Under the pieces are notes generated by a model. It was not told where the DNA came from and did no database searches. It was given only the letters and a program-made list of their open reading frames with translations. From Aquila chrysaetos chrysaetos (taxonomy: Eukaryota > Chordata > Aves > Accipitriformes > Accipitridae): 64,000 bases of DNA. The stretch lies in contig NC_044019.1 in assembly GCF_900496995.4 (NCBI RefSeq), positions 4,933,501-4,997,500 on the forward strand, given 5' to 3'. This document shows positions 26,301-38,146 of this stretch, piece after piece. The stretch's first letter is position 1; the number at the start of each line of letters is the position of its first letter. The position numbers and the translations under genes were made by a program.

Positions 26301-29300
26301 TCCCCACAAGCCCACCCACCAGCATCCAGGCCCATGGCAGGGGGTGTCCCTCACCCCTTACCCTGGGAGAAGATGCCCACGGTGGAGGGATCCCCCCCCC
26401 CCCCCCCCTCAGCCTCCCAGCCCCACCGCTGGCTGGGAAAGCAGGATTTCCGCTGGAAGAAGAGCAATTCCCGGATCCGAGGGGCTGCAGGGGCGGAGGG
26501 AGGGAGCCGGCCAGGGCTCCAAATACAATGTCCCAGGAGGAGCGGGGCGGGGAGGGAATTGTGCGGGGCAGGAAGCGGCGAGTTCCTGTCCCTCCTTGGG
26601 ACACACCAAGGACCGGGGACGAGGCAGAGCTGCAGGCAGTGGGGGGAGCACCCGCTCCCGCCAGGGCCCGAGCCCCCCCCCAGCTGCCCCCAGCTTTGGC
26701 TGGGGAGAGCTCAGCCCCCCCCCCAGCATCCCCCCGCCGTGAGCGCTTGCTGGGCTGGCACACCACGGGCACCTGCGGGGCTGGGGGGGAGCAGGTGTGC
26801 GTGACCCCCCCCCCCCCCCCCCCCCAACAAGCCGGTGTCCCCTAGGGTGCCGTGACCTGCCCCCTCCCCAGCACTCGGGTCCGGCGTGGGCGAAAGCACC
26901 ATTTGTCTCCGCAGCCTCCCTGCCGCGGCGTCGTCGCCGATTAGTGCCGGGAGGGCGAGCCGGAGCTGGCGGCTGCCCCCAGCCCTCCCCACGCTGTAGC
27001 CCCGGGCGTGCTGCCACCCCGCTGACCTGCTGCCCCCCAGGATGGGGAGGATGGGGGTCTCCTCCCCCCCCCCCCCACTCATTGCAGAGGCTGGTGCTGC
27101 CCAGGGGGGAGCAGTAAGGGCAGGGCCCGCTGGCAGCCCCCCCCCCGGCAGACCCCCACCGGGGGGTCCTCCATGCCCACAGCTCAGCGCCCCGTCCCAC
27201 CGCGGACCCAGAGCCACCCCACGTCGCGGGGGGGGGGCAGCTCTCAGCAACCCCCCCGGCACACAGCAAAGGGATTTAGAGACACCCCCCCCCCATTGCA
27301 GGGGGCAAAGCCCCCCCTCCCCACCCCATACCCCAAACGGCCCCGTGCATCCCTCCTACCTACCGTCAGCCCTCCCGCTCCGGCTCGCATGGAACCCCGC
27401 TCCCACGCTGCTCCCAGTTCCCGGTGGGACCGCAGGCCGGGGTACCACCGCAGCAATCCGAACCGTCCGGCGCCGGGGGGGGGGGGGGGCCGAGGTGTCG
27501 AGGCGGGTGGCAAGGCAGGGCAAGACGAGGCGGACGCCGCGGGGAGAGCGGGAGCGCCTGTGCGTGTGTTTCCCCTGTCTCTTTGGCGGCTCTCGCAACC
27601 GAGCAAGAGCTTCCCCTCCCCTCGCCCCCCCTTCCTCCCCGCGCTCCCAGCAATGGTTCATTGTACCAGTCAGCCCAGCCGGGGCGGCCGCCGGCTCACC
27701 CTCCGGCACCGCTCGCCGGGGCCCACCGCTTGCCCGTGGAGGTGGCGTGGCGGGGGACAGGATGGCATCGGGGGGTTCTCGGTCCCCAGCAGCACGGGGG
27801 GGGGGGACACCCCGCTGCGGCTCCCCCGGGCTCTGCCTGCTGGGATTTACGGGTTGTGCGTGGGGATACTCGGGTCTGTGGGATCCAGCTCCGCTCCCGG
27901 AGGCAGGCTGTGCCAGGCTGGGGTGCTGCCTGCACCCATCCCAAGACAGAGCCTGGCATCGCCCAGTTTGCCCCCCTGACCCCCCCTCAGAGCCAGCATC
28001 CCCAGGCAGGGGATGGCACGGGGACAGCGTATGGCAAACGGGGGGTTGTGACCCTGCGAGGGGCAGGAATGAGGTGACGGTCTGATGGCAGAGCACACGC
28101 AGCAGCCACCCGTCCTCCTGGCACAGGGTCTCTGCCGGGACGCGGTGAACTTGGAGCAGGGTAGAGCCGTGGAGGGGCAGCGAGCAGCCCGCCTTGCCCG
28201 GCGGATGGCAGGTAGCTTGGGACCATGTTCCAGGGGGGCTCCTGCGTGTCCCCCCCGGGGATGGGGGTGCAGCTCCTGTGTAGTTGCTGTGGCCATCGAT
28301 AGCCCACCAGATATTAGACCCCTTATTTACTCCTTGTCCAGATAAAGTTGCTGGTGGGATGACCCCAAGATTTGGCATCGGTCACACCGACCCACAAACT
28401 TTGTCAAGCTCTGGGAGAGGGAGCGAGCCCCCCAGCACCCTGTCTGAGCCCCCCTGCACCCTGCCTGGGCTCCCGGTCCAGGGCACTGGGGCACCCACCC
28501 TGCAGAGAGCACTTCAAGCTTTTGGCACCCCGTCTACTGGATCAAGGGGCTCTTGGTGGGGGTCCCTCGCTGGGGAACCCCCATGCCGATCCGGGGTGTT
28601 GGGCAGCCACCCCTCCAAGGCAAAACCTCCCCAGCTGGATATATTCCCTGCAGCTGCACCTGGGCCTGATCCTGCATGGCCCCAAGGCCCCCAGCCACCC
28701 TCCTGCTGCAGGGGACGGTGACAACGAGGAGCTGGTGATATTTTTATGTACCTCCCTCCCCCGCCGCAGTTTCTGGCGGGGGGGCTGTGCTCCCAAGCGG
28801 GGCTGAGGGGAGGACAGGGGGGCTGCAGTTTTGCTCCAGCCCAGAGCTGGCTGCATCCCGGCTTGGCCACCCTGTCTCCCAGCACAGCCAGGCTGGATTG
28901 CATGCTGGTGAATGGTGGGGGGGGGGGGGTCCTCTCCCATCTCTCTGGAGCCTTCCTCCTCCTCCTCCTCGCCCTGTGGTTAGCCCTTGCAGGCTGACCT
29001 CTTTCCTGTGTGACAGAGCCTGTTTCCTGTTCTCACGGGGCCGGGGGGGGACAGGCAGGGCTGGCAGAGGTCCGGGGTCCCCACCAGGATGGGGACATGC
29101 CCCTTAGGTTGCTGCCACGCTCGCTTCGTCACCCCCCCACCCCTGCCCTGACTCATCCTGGGATCACGGCTCCCCTTTAATCGCAGCTTTGGGGGCTTTT
29201 GGGGCTCTCTGGGACTTGCTGAGGGGGGATCTGGACCCCGCTGGGGATGGAGCCAGCCCTGCCAGCATCCCTGGGAGGGGACAGGGCACAGCAGTGGTCA

Positions 29301-30660
29301 CCTGCAGAACGATGAGCCCCTCCGGGCCCCCCCTGGGCTCCCAGGACCCTTCCCAAATTGCAGCCTCAGGTGTTTCTGGCCGGCTTCAGCCCCAGGGAGG
29401 GTATTCACCCTCTGCCTTGAAAAAAGCTGCCTGATCCCTGCCTGCCCCCCCCCCCAACCGCAGCTGCCTGCATGCTGGCAGGGTGCTCTGGCACAAGGCA
29501 GGGCAGGTGCTGCCACCGTGGAGGGGACAGAGCAGGTCCTGGGGTGTCAGAGATGCTGAATACCCGTCCCCTCGGGAGCAGGCAGCACGTGGAGTCTGGC
29601 AAACCGTGGGGAGAGGGGCTGCCGTGGGCTTCCCCCATCCCTGGGGGGTCACAGCCTGGCATGGGACATCCCCTTGCGGGGGAACAGCCTTGCCAAGAGG
29701 GCTCCCCGCCTGCTCCCTGTGTGGAGGATGGAAACGGGGGTGGTGGCATATAAATCCCCCCCCCCCAGGAGTGTCCCCATCTCTCTCCCACCGCTTGGGG
29801 AGGCTGGAGCCCTGGCAGCGAGGGGCAGGGGAGCCCCCAAAGCCCTCAGAGGCAGGTAAGCGTTCAGGGGAAGGCGGGTGGTTTCCTTGCGTTGCTGGAG
29901 GAAATGCTCCCTTGCCTTGGTAGACGAGGGTCTCCCTTTCAGCCCGGCTGTGGCCCCGTGCCTCAGTTTCCCTCCTTGTGGTCAGAGAGGCTGAGCAGCG
30001 AGCGAGGGGTGACACGTGCTGTTTCCAGCCCTCTGCCCAAACCCTGGGGGCCAGGGTGGCTCAGCCCATCTCCTCGGGGCTGGCTGTGGGGTGCCCACGT
30101 TTCCCTGTGCCCCACGGCTGGTTCAGCCCTCTTTCGATTCAAGCCCCCCTCCCGGCAAAGAGTTCCCAGTGCTCCCAGTCTCAGGGCCTGGTTTGTTAAT
30201 GCTGAGCCGCTCACAGCCCTGGCCCTCTGCTATGGGCACTGCCTCCTGCCCATCACCCTGGCGTCAGGGCTGCCTGGCAAACAGCACCGTAGCCCCAGGG
30301 AGGCTCTCCCCTTGCACCCCTGCACAAGGACGTGACGCACAGCCCCGAGCACCCCATTGCCCTGCCAGGTTGAGGGGGGCCCCCCACGGATCCGTCCAGT
30401 CTGCAACACCCCCCCCCCCCCCCCAACGCTGCTTGTGGTTCTTTGGGGCTTATCCTGCACCTCCCGTCCCCCTGCAGCACCCAGCATTGCTCCATCTCCC
30501 TCTGCGGGGACCCTGCCGAGACACGCTCTCCCTGTCGAGCACCCCGGGGTGCCCGGCCCCCCCCAAGCACCCCGCCAGGCACCACATGGTGCCAGTTCCT
30601 TCCCTCCTCCGGGGAGGGCCCCAGTTTCTGCATTGGCTCTGCCGGGTTTCACCACCGCCG
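23301..30660. other. Non-coding stretch 5' of FGR and upstream of the protease pair
   Basis: No recognisable protein exon, RNA gene or transposon. Long open frames here overlap on both strands and have biased composition. FGR must have at least one non-coding first exon to the right of 21091, and it should lie in this stretch. CpG-richer patches at 23380-23800 and 27370-27760 are candidates for its promoter, and a RUNX/ETS motif cluster is at 28975-29030. Several poly-C runs (for example 26396-26410, 26807-26825) interrupt the stretch. Confidence 0.5.
28975..29030. promoter_or_regulatory. RUNX plus double ETS motif cluster
   Basis: TGTGGTTA (RUNX core) at 28975 is followed by TTTCCTGTG at 29002 and TTTCCTGTT at 29022 (GGAA cores on the minus strand). 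RUNX1 and ETS/PU.1 sites together are typical of myeloid enhancers, and FGR is a myeloid gene. Function is inferred from motif content and position only. Confidence 0.25.
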
Positions 30661-30713
30661 GCTCCGGCTTAAAGGTGAGAGCTGGTGGTGCTGGGTGAAC
30701 CGGGGAGGCGAGG

Positions 30714-33700
30714 ATGGGTGTTCAACGTTGGCTCGTGGCCTCTGCGCTCTGCGTCGCCGTCCGGGGTGAGTCTGTCCCCCCTGTGGCACTGTCCCCGTTG
30801 GGGACACCCCAGGGCTGGGAGCTGGGGGCACCCAGGCAGGTCTCGCCTCACCCCCCCCCTGCTCCCCGTGCTGCATTACTGGGAACGCAGGGCAGGCAGG
30901 CTGGGGAAGTGGTTTCTTGCTTGTTGGGTCCCCAAATTTGCAGTTTCTCCAAGACAAAGGAGAGTTGGGGGCAGGGGGGGGCAAAAAGAGGGGGACGGGA
31001 CATGCCTTGAGGGCTTGGCGGGGCTGGGGGGGGTGAAAATAAAGCTAAATCAAGCCAGATGGGCTTTAATCCGTGCACGAGCCCAAGCTGTTTCCCTGGC
31101 TTTGCTGCCTGCAAAGAGCAGGCAGGGAAGCCAGGCAGGCTGTCACCAGAAGAAGCAGGAGGGGACAAGGGGGGGGGGGGGGGGACCATGCCCCTGCAGG
31201 ACCCCCCTTTCTGGGTGGCCGTAAAGCCCAGCAGGGTTGTGGGGTTGCTGGAACCATCGTTGCTCCTCCTGCCCCAGGGACCGTCTGTGGGTGCCCAGAC
31301 TCAGGGTGCGACAGGCACCCATGGGACGGCCTGGGGTACAGGCAGCAGGGGCTGCCGGTCCCTGCCTGCCCCAGTTTTCGGGTGCAGAAGTAGAGCCAGG
31401 TCTGGTCCCAGCTGCCCGGGGCTGTGCACGGGGCAGGTGCTGCCGGGTCGCTCCCGGCGAGGAGGAAGATGCTGACAGAGGGAAAGACCAGTTCCCAGCG
31501 GCGGGTGTGTTGGCGTGGGGTTGCACAAGCTGGGAGCCCAGAGGGAGGTTCGGGAGGTCACCGGGAGACACCAGGAGGGATCAGCCAGCTCCCTCACACC
31601 CCTCAACTATGCCCTGCTTGTTGGGGGACAGCTTGGCTGCATCACCCCTTGGAAACATCAACCCAAACCACGGCCACCAGCCCCGGGGTGGCACTGCCTC
31701 CCATGGGGACATCACCCAACAGCCACCCCAGTAGCTGGGGTTCCCTGGGGATGCAACATCGCAGGGCTCACTCCAGCGCTGGGGATGCAACATCGCAGGG
31801 CTCGCTCCAGCGTAGCGGCAGGTTGTGGCATGGTGCCGACTCTGGATCTGGCCCTGGGAAGGTGTCAGTGCATCGGCGTCCTTTGCACGGGCCACCGGTG
31901 GGCTCGTGGAGTTGCTTTCGGCCAAGCCCCTCCATCCCACGCAGGAGGGGCTGCAGGGAAGGGGAGCACCGGTTTGGGCACCCTCCTGCCCTGACCACCC
32001 CGTCTTCTGCTCGGCTGTGGAGGGGGACAGCCCCCCACTCACCCCTGCCCCTCTCTGCCTTTCAGGACAGGACTATGGGCTCTCCCGCCCACCCCCTCAT
32101 TTTGGCTCCATCTACCACGTCCGAGGTAACGGGACCCCTCAGCGACCTTTGCCAGGGGGGAGCGGAGGATGCTCAGCACCGGGCAGGACCAGGCCGTCCC
32201 AGCGCCAAACTGGGGCAGCTTCCCACAGCCGAGTGCCTCTCCCTGACCCGGCACCCATGGGGACGGCAGCTTGGTCAGCTGTGGGTCTGCATGCTCAGTG
32301 GGTGCTGGGGGGCTTGGGGAGGGATGTCGGGGTGCTGAGGCCTCGGGGCTGACCCGCGTCCCACGTCGGGGGCCTCGCAGGTGTCATTAACCTGCCCTAC
32401 GCCGAGATCGAGGAGCCCTTCGAAGCCTGGTACAACCTGACGGGAAACGAGAGCCGGATCCAGTATTACGGGGGTAAGCAGGCGGGCATCCGTCTGCTCC
32501 GGGCTGTGCCCGTCCCGCACCGGTCCCACCTCTGTGCAAAGGGAGGATGCGGGCAGGACCGCCGTGCCTCAGTTTCCCCTTCCCACTGACACAGGACAAG
32601 TGATAACCTACCAGCTGGCTGCGGTGAAGCCTTACGGGATGCGGTACAAGATCACGCCGGAGACCACCGAGAAGGAGGTGAACACCAGGAAATGCTTCCA
32701 GCTGCCCGGCTCCAAGGAGGACGTGGTCAAGGCTCAGAGCGTCTTCCCAAGCATTGATGGCTTCAAGGTGAGAAATGCCCGAGCCTGGATCCGACCCGCT
32801 GCCCAGAGCATCTTCAGGTTCTGGGTGGGGGTGCTGGGCAGCTGGAGGTGCTCCTCTCCATCCCGGGGGGTGCAGGGTGCTGGGACAGGCTAGGACATGC
32901 CCCCACACCCCAGGGCACAGGGAGGGTCACTTCCCCACCCGGATTGGGGCCGGACTCCTGGCTCCTTTCCCAACCCTGGCAGCCGTGTTGGGACGTGTTG
33001 CAGCCCACACGAACGCCCGGCGTTTCGGGATGGCTTGGGCAAGTTGCTGCATGGCGGCTCAGCTCCCGCCGGCCCCAGTCTCCGGCAGGTTTGGGTGCAG
33101 CAGGAGGGGTACAGCACGTGAGCGGCGGGGACAGCGAGCTGTCACCAAGCTGGACACTGAGCTGGACGCGTGCCCACAGGATGGGAGCTTGGAAACACAC
33201 AGGAAAAACCTGGAGCCTTTTGGAGGGGTGTGCAGCCAGGCCCCCCCCCCGCTATGGGTGCACATACAGCGCTGTGCACAGTAGGGTGTCCCCAGGGCAC
33301 TGCTGAGCTAGACGGGGGGGGGGGGGGTCTGTCCTGTGTTGCACCCCGAATTCTTGCCCCGCTTTCCATCCCATGCATGGCTGAGTGCTAATGGCCACGT
33401 AGCTGCTGGATCCAGCCTGAGAGCCCGGTATGGGCTGGTGCAAGGTGCTGTACATGCACCCAGAGCAATGGGCTCCTGCAAAGGGGCTGGGTGGGGAGAA
33501 GCATGTGTTGGGGGGGTCCCCACCCAAAGCCCCCCCTCTCCCTGATGCCACGTCCCCCCCAGTTCCTGCGGGAGGAGTACTACCGGGGCCGGTACTGCGC
33601 CGTCTGGCAGAACGTCACCCGCTGGGCGCAGAAGAAGAACGTCTACACCCTATGGGTGACCAACTCCAGTTGCGGGGTGGCCCCCGTCCACTACGAGATG

Positions 33701-36477
33701 CGGGGCTACAACAGCCTGCTGGGCTCCCACTACGACAAGTACGAGATCGCCTACACCGACTTCGACAACAGCTTCCCCCCTTCCATCTTCGACCTCCCCA
33801 TCAATGGTGAGCTGCGTTGGGCCCCCCCCACGCTGCCCCTGGAGCTCGGGCTGATGGCATCTCCTCCTTGCTCCCCAGAGACGAAGAAGTGCGGGGTGCT
33901 GCCGGGGAGCGCGGCGGAGCACCGGGTGCTGGCAAACCCCATGGAAGACCTGGTGGGACGGCACCAGCCCTGGGCCCACGAGGTCTTCCACCACTACCGC
34001 AGGCGACTGGGGCGGCGGTACGGCTCTGCACGGGAGCTGGAGCACAGGCAGAGCGTCTTCGTGCACAACATGAGGTACAGGCAGATGGGGGGGATGCCGA
34101 CCCCCTGGGGGTGCTCCTCATCCCCGGGGGGGTTGCACCGCTGCTGCGGTGGGAGACGGCATCGGTGCCGGCTGACGCCATCCCTGCCGCGGCGGCAGGT
34201 TCGTGCACTCGAGGAACCGCGCCGCGCTCTCCTACACGCTGGCGCTGAACCACCTGGCCGACCGCACGCCCCAGGAGCTGGCCGCCCTGCGGGGCCGTCG
34301 TCGGAGCGGGGCTCCCAACAACGGGCAGCCTTTCCCCACCGAGCTCTACGCCGGCCTCATCCTGCCCGAGAGCCTCGACTGGCGCATGTACGGTAGGTAC
34401 GGGGTCGGGGGAACGGGGGTCTCGCCTGCGGGGTGGTGTGAGGCTGCGATGCAGAAGGTGTGAGCGCTCCTCATCCGGGCCAGCGCAAAGTCCAACCGAG
34501 CTGCCCTGCTCTCCGTCTCTGCGCTGGGGACCCGGTGGGGCTGCGCTGTCCCTTGGGACCCACATTTCCCTATGGTCCCTGCTCTGCTCACCAACTGGAA
34601 GATGGAGGAAGGGCTCATCCAGCAAGAGGCAGCTCGACTGGCACTTGGCCCTTGTTCAGTCTGGTGCCCCAGATGTAAGGTGGTGCCAGATCAGGCTTCC
34701 CCTCATGTCCCCATCACCTGGGATTGACAACCCCAGAGCTTGACCCAACCCAAGGGCAGGGGTCCCACAGGTTTGCTGGTGCATTTGCCCCCGCACCCCG
34801 CTTTAGCACCAAGCCCTGGCTGCGCTGCCTCTGGGAGCACAGCGAGACCTTGCGTCCTGCCTCAGTTTCCCTTCCACTCGCCCTCATCCCTTGGTGCCAC
34901 CCGAGCCTCTCACTCCCCATCCCGCTGTCCCCAGGCGCCGTGACCCCCGTGAAGGACCAGGCCGTCTGCGGGTCCTGCTGGAGCTTTGCTACGACGGGCG
35001 CGATGGAGGGTGCCCTCTTCCTCAAGGTGAGAGCGGGGCCATGCCCCACGGGGACAAGCTGGGGTGCTCTGAGAGTGCCTGGCCCCATCCCTGCAGCGTG
35101 TCATCCCCCCCAGACCGGCGTGCTGACCCCCCTGTCCCAACAAGTCCTCATCGACTGCTCCTGGGGCTTCGGGAACTACGCCTGCGACGGGGGCGAGGAG
35201 TGGCGAGCCTACGAGTGGATCAAGAAACACGGCGGCATCGCCAGCACCGAGTCCTATGGCACCTACAAGGGGCAGGTGAGGGTGGTCCCGTGTCCCTGCC
35301 GGGGTCCCCCAGGTCTCAGGATGTGACCCCTGGGCCTTTAAAGCCATGGTGGGGCCAACTAGGATGGCTCAGAGGTGCTAATGGGCTCGGGAGATGGGGA
35401 TGTCACCTCGTCCCCAAGGCACCCGGCTCCCTGCAGTTCAAAGCCCAGTCTAAAGCCAAGCCTCAGGGCTCAGCCAGGCAGTTTCATCACCGCGTGCCTC
35501 AGTTTCTTCTTGCAAAACAGGGACAAGGCTTCTCCACCCATGGGTGGTGTCATGGGTCCCTCTGTACCCTGGGGTGCAAGGATGGAGCAGGGCTGCCCGG
35601 GGACAGGGACGTGGCTGCAAGACACAGGCAACAGCCCCCCCAGGGCTTGGGGTGCAGAGCCAGCTCCCCGTGCTGTGTGCGGGCAACGCTGTGTCCCTGC
35701 AGCAACTGGGAAAACATCCCACCATGGTGGGTACGGGAGGACAGAGGGGTCAGAGCCAGGATGCTGTCACAGCCTGAGTCCCAGATCACTCCCTGCATCA
35801 GAGCAGAGCTGCCCAGGGGCAGCCAGGGCGGGCAGGGTCCCAGCGAGGGGACCTGGGGGCACCTGATGACACAGCTGTGTGTGTCCCCTGGGTGCTGCAG
35901 AATGGCTTGTGCCACTACAACCAGTCTGAGATGCTGGCCAAGATCACAGGCTACGTCAACGTCACCTCGGGCAACATCACGGCGGTCAAAGCTGCCATCT
36001 ACAAGCACGGCCCTGTGGCCGTCAGCATCGACGCCTCACACAAGACCTTCTCCTTCTACTCCAACGGCATCTACTACGAGCCCAAGTGCGGTGAGTCGGG
36101 TGGCACGGGAGGACCTGGGTGCCCAGGGAGATGCCAGGACACCGGGATCCCCTCCTCGCTGTTGAGCAGCTTGGGCAGGGGTTGAGGAGGGAACTGGCCC
36201 CAGCATGGCTGGCAGCCCTGGGAGCAGGGATGCTCTCCAGACAGGGATGCTCTCCAGACAAAAAATATCTCCCATGTTTTTCCCTGCAGCAAACGAGCCG
36301 GGAGCGCTGGACCACGCGGTGCTGGCTGTGGGCTACGGGGTCCTGCAGGGAGAGACCTACTGGCTCATCAAGAACTCCTGGTCCACGTACTGGGGCAACG
36401 ACGGCTACATCCTCATGGCCATGAAGGACAACAACTGTGGCGTGGCCACTGAAGCCACCTACCCCATCCTGGCCTGA
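30714..36477 (+). CDS. Papain-family (C1A) cysteine protease, CfaD-like, copy A
   Basis: Predicted secreted or lysosomal endopeptidase of 547 aa. Eleven exons: 30714-30765, 32066-32125, 32381-32473, 32595-32767, 33563-33806, 33879-34074, 34199-34392, 34935-35026, 35114-35275, 35901-36090, 36290-36477; all junctions are GT-AG and in frame. Signal peptide is residues 1-18 ([18 protein letters not shown]). A roughly 200-aa N-terminal domain absent from ordinary cathepsins follows ([16 protein letters not shown] region). Next comes an I29-type propeptide (about 235-305, [13 protein letters not shown]), a basic RGRRRS site (304-309), and the mature enzyme with Gln346, Cys352 (CGSCWSF), His494 ([11 protein letters not shown]) and Asn514 (KNSWS). 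At least six N-glycosylation sequons fit secretion. The architecture matches proteins annotated 'counting factor associated protein D-like' or 'digestive cysteine proteinase-like' in birds and fish. A near-identical tandem copy lies 1.7 kb downstream. Confidence 0.93.
31747..31814. repeat. 34-bp direct tandem duplication in intron 1 of copy A
   Basis: Two adjacent 34-bp copies (31747-31780, 31781-31814) starting 'ggggatgcaacatcgcaggg' differ at two positions. Confidence 0.9.
34914..35256 (+). repeat. Gene-conversion tract, copy A side (identical to 41115-41457)
   Basis: 343 bp covering the end of intron 7, exon 8, intron 8 and most of exon 9 are identical by eye to 41115-41457 with no indel, including the intron. 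Flanking introns do not align. Confidence 0.88.
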
Positions 36478-36646
36478 GCCACCTCTCGGCTCTCTGGGGA
36501 GAGCCCTCGGCGATGCTCTCGGCACCCATTCCTGGATCAGCACCTTTGGTGTGAGCCATCACGCAGGAGGAAGCTGGGGACACGGTGGGACAGGGCCATG
36601 GGGTGCTGGACAAGGGGCAGGATGGGGACCCAGCTGTGGGCTTGCC

Positions 36647-36652
36647 AATAAA
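36647..36652 (+). terminator. Polyadenylation signal of protease copy A
   Basis: AATAAA 170 nt after the stop codon, followed by a GT-rich stretch (ctgttttctttgtcctgtgg) of the kind found downstream of cleavage sites. Confidence 0.85.
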
Positions 36653-36679
36653 GACCCTGGAAAAACTGTTTTCTTTGTC

Positions 36680-38090
36680 CTGTGGGACGACAGGAACCTC
36701 CTAGGGAGGGGACGGTGCCTGCCTGGCACAGCCAGCTGGCTCTGCAGACAGTCCCAGACACCCAGGGCGAGAGGAGCGGCTTTTCCAGCCCTATCTCTCG
36801 AGGTGGAGCACAAACAACCCCAGGGATTTCTGCTGAGACAAGAAATTCCTGGCGTGGGGGTGTTGGGGAGGGGAGAAGGCATCCACCCTCTGCCCCACTG
36901 CCCGGGTCCCTGTTGTGGCTACGGATGGGGATGTCACCGGCGGTGTTTGCCAATGCCACAAGCCAGGCTCCCCTTCACCCCGTGGGGCTGCTCTCCTCCA
37001 CGGGAAGACACTTTACGCCGTGGCCACGGCTTACCTGGGTGCTCCTAGTTTGGACTCAAGCCCTTCTGGGAGAACGGTGTCAGCATACAAGGATCCTGCA
37101 AACAGGGGGGGAAGTTCTCTCCACCCTGACTCTGGTGGTCTCCCATCTTTGCTGGTACGTCCTTGGGGCAGGATGCACCTCCATCCACGCCGGTGTGCTG
37201 CGATGGCAGTGGTGGTGGTCCCTGGAGAGGTGCTGCAGCACGGGGTGCATCAGCCCAGCCCTGCACCCAGGGGTGCAGCTGAATCCAGCTCGACTCGTCC
37301 CTGGTGGCGCGTGCAGCCAGCCCACGGCGAGCCCTTATCGACTTTGTTTCGGGCTCCGGCGGCCACGCAGGCGCTCGCTGTCACCTTGGGCTGGTGGCCA
37401 GCTGGACACACAGCAAGCAGAGGGGTGAAGGCCACTCTGCTTTCCTCCCCGGGTCTGTTTTTCTATGTAGCTCCTGACATTTCATCTGCATCTTTCCCCT
37501 TTTTCCAGTTAAAACCCCCTAATTGCTGTCCTGGGCTTGCCCTGATGGTGTATACAGAAGGATGCAGGGATGCAAACGGCCCCCATGTCCCCAGGACTTC
37601 CCAGTGCTGCCTTTGGTGGGGACACCTTGGCTCCTGTCCCAGGAGGGCAGGGAGCACCCAGAGGGGCTCTGGGGTGCCTGGCAGGGTCTCACCGCACCCC
37701 ATCGCCCCTGCTTGCTGCAGATGCTCCCCCTGCTCGCAGCACACCGCATGCAGCAAAGCCTGGCTGCAAACTGCCACGCAGGGTGGGTGGGAGCGCAGGG
37801 ATACCCCCAGCACCCATCACCAAGCCCCCGATCCATGGGGCACCCACCCTTGTCCCGGGGGGATGACCCTGCCATGGGGTCCCACAGGGGTCTGGGTCCC
37901 ACCCTGCTCCCCCCACCCCGAGCCCCGCAAGCACACGGCATCGGCACCCACCCTGCTGTGGGTGGGAAAGGCACCCATGGGTGCCCATGGGGGGGGGCAA
38001 CATAAAACCACGCCTCCCCCTTGGTCTAGCCCCAGCCAAGGGAAGGACGGGGCTTTGCCCGTTGGCTGCCTGCAGCTCCCTGCCCGCCCA
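36680..38090. other. Spacer between protease copies A and B
   Basis: About 1.4 kb without a recognisable exon. The last 150 bp before copy B include GC-box/CACCC-like words (ccacgcctccccctt, 38009-38023) that may belong to its promoter. Confidence 0.5.
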
Positions 38091-38097
38091 CCAGTGG

Positions 38098-38104
38098 TAT
38101 TTAA
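38098..38104 (+). promoter_or_regulatory. TATA-like element of protease copy B
   Basis: TATTTAA lies 43 nt upstream of the first ATG of copy B, leaving room for a short 5' UTR with a transcription start near 38130. It suggests a focused, tissue-specific promoter. Confidence 0.45.
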
Positions 38105-38146
38105 GCCACCCGTGGGTGCAGGGCAGCAGTGTGGGTTGGGGTGCAC

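Noticed and set aside
27042-28378. Opposed long open frames (about 340 codons each) in a CpG-rich patch.
   Set aside because: Mutually overlapping frames on opposite strands with no recognisable domain; more consistent with a promoter-like GC patch.
23301-30660. Search for IFI6, which lies between FGR and FAM76A in human.
   Set aside because: No exon resembling the small Gly/Ala-rich membrane protein family is visible between FGR and FAM76A in this window.
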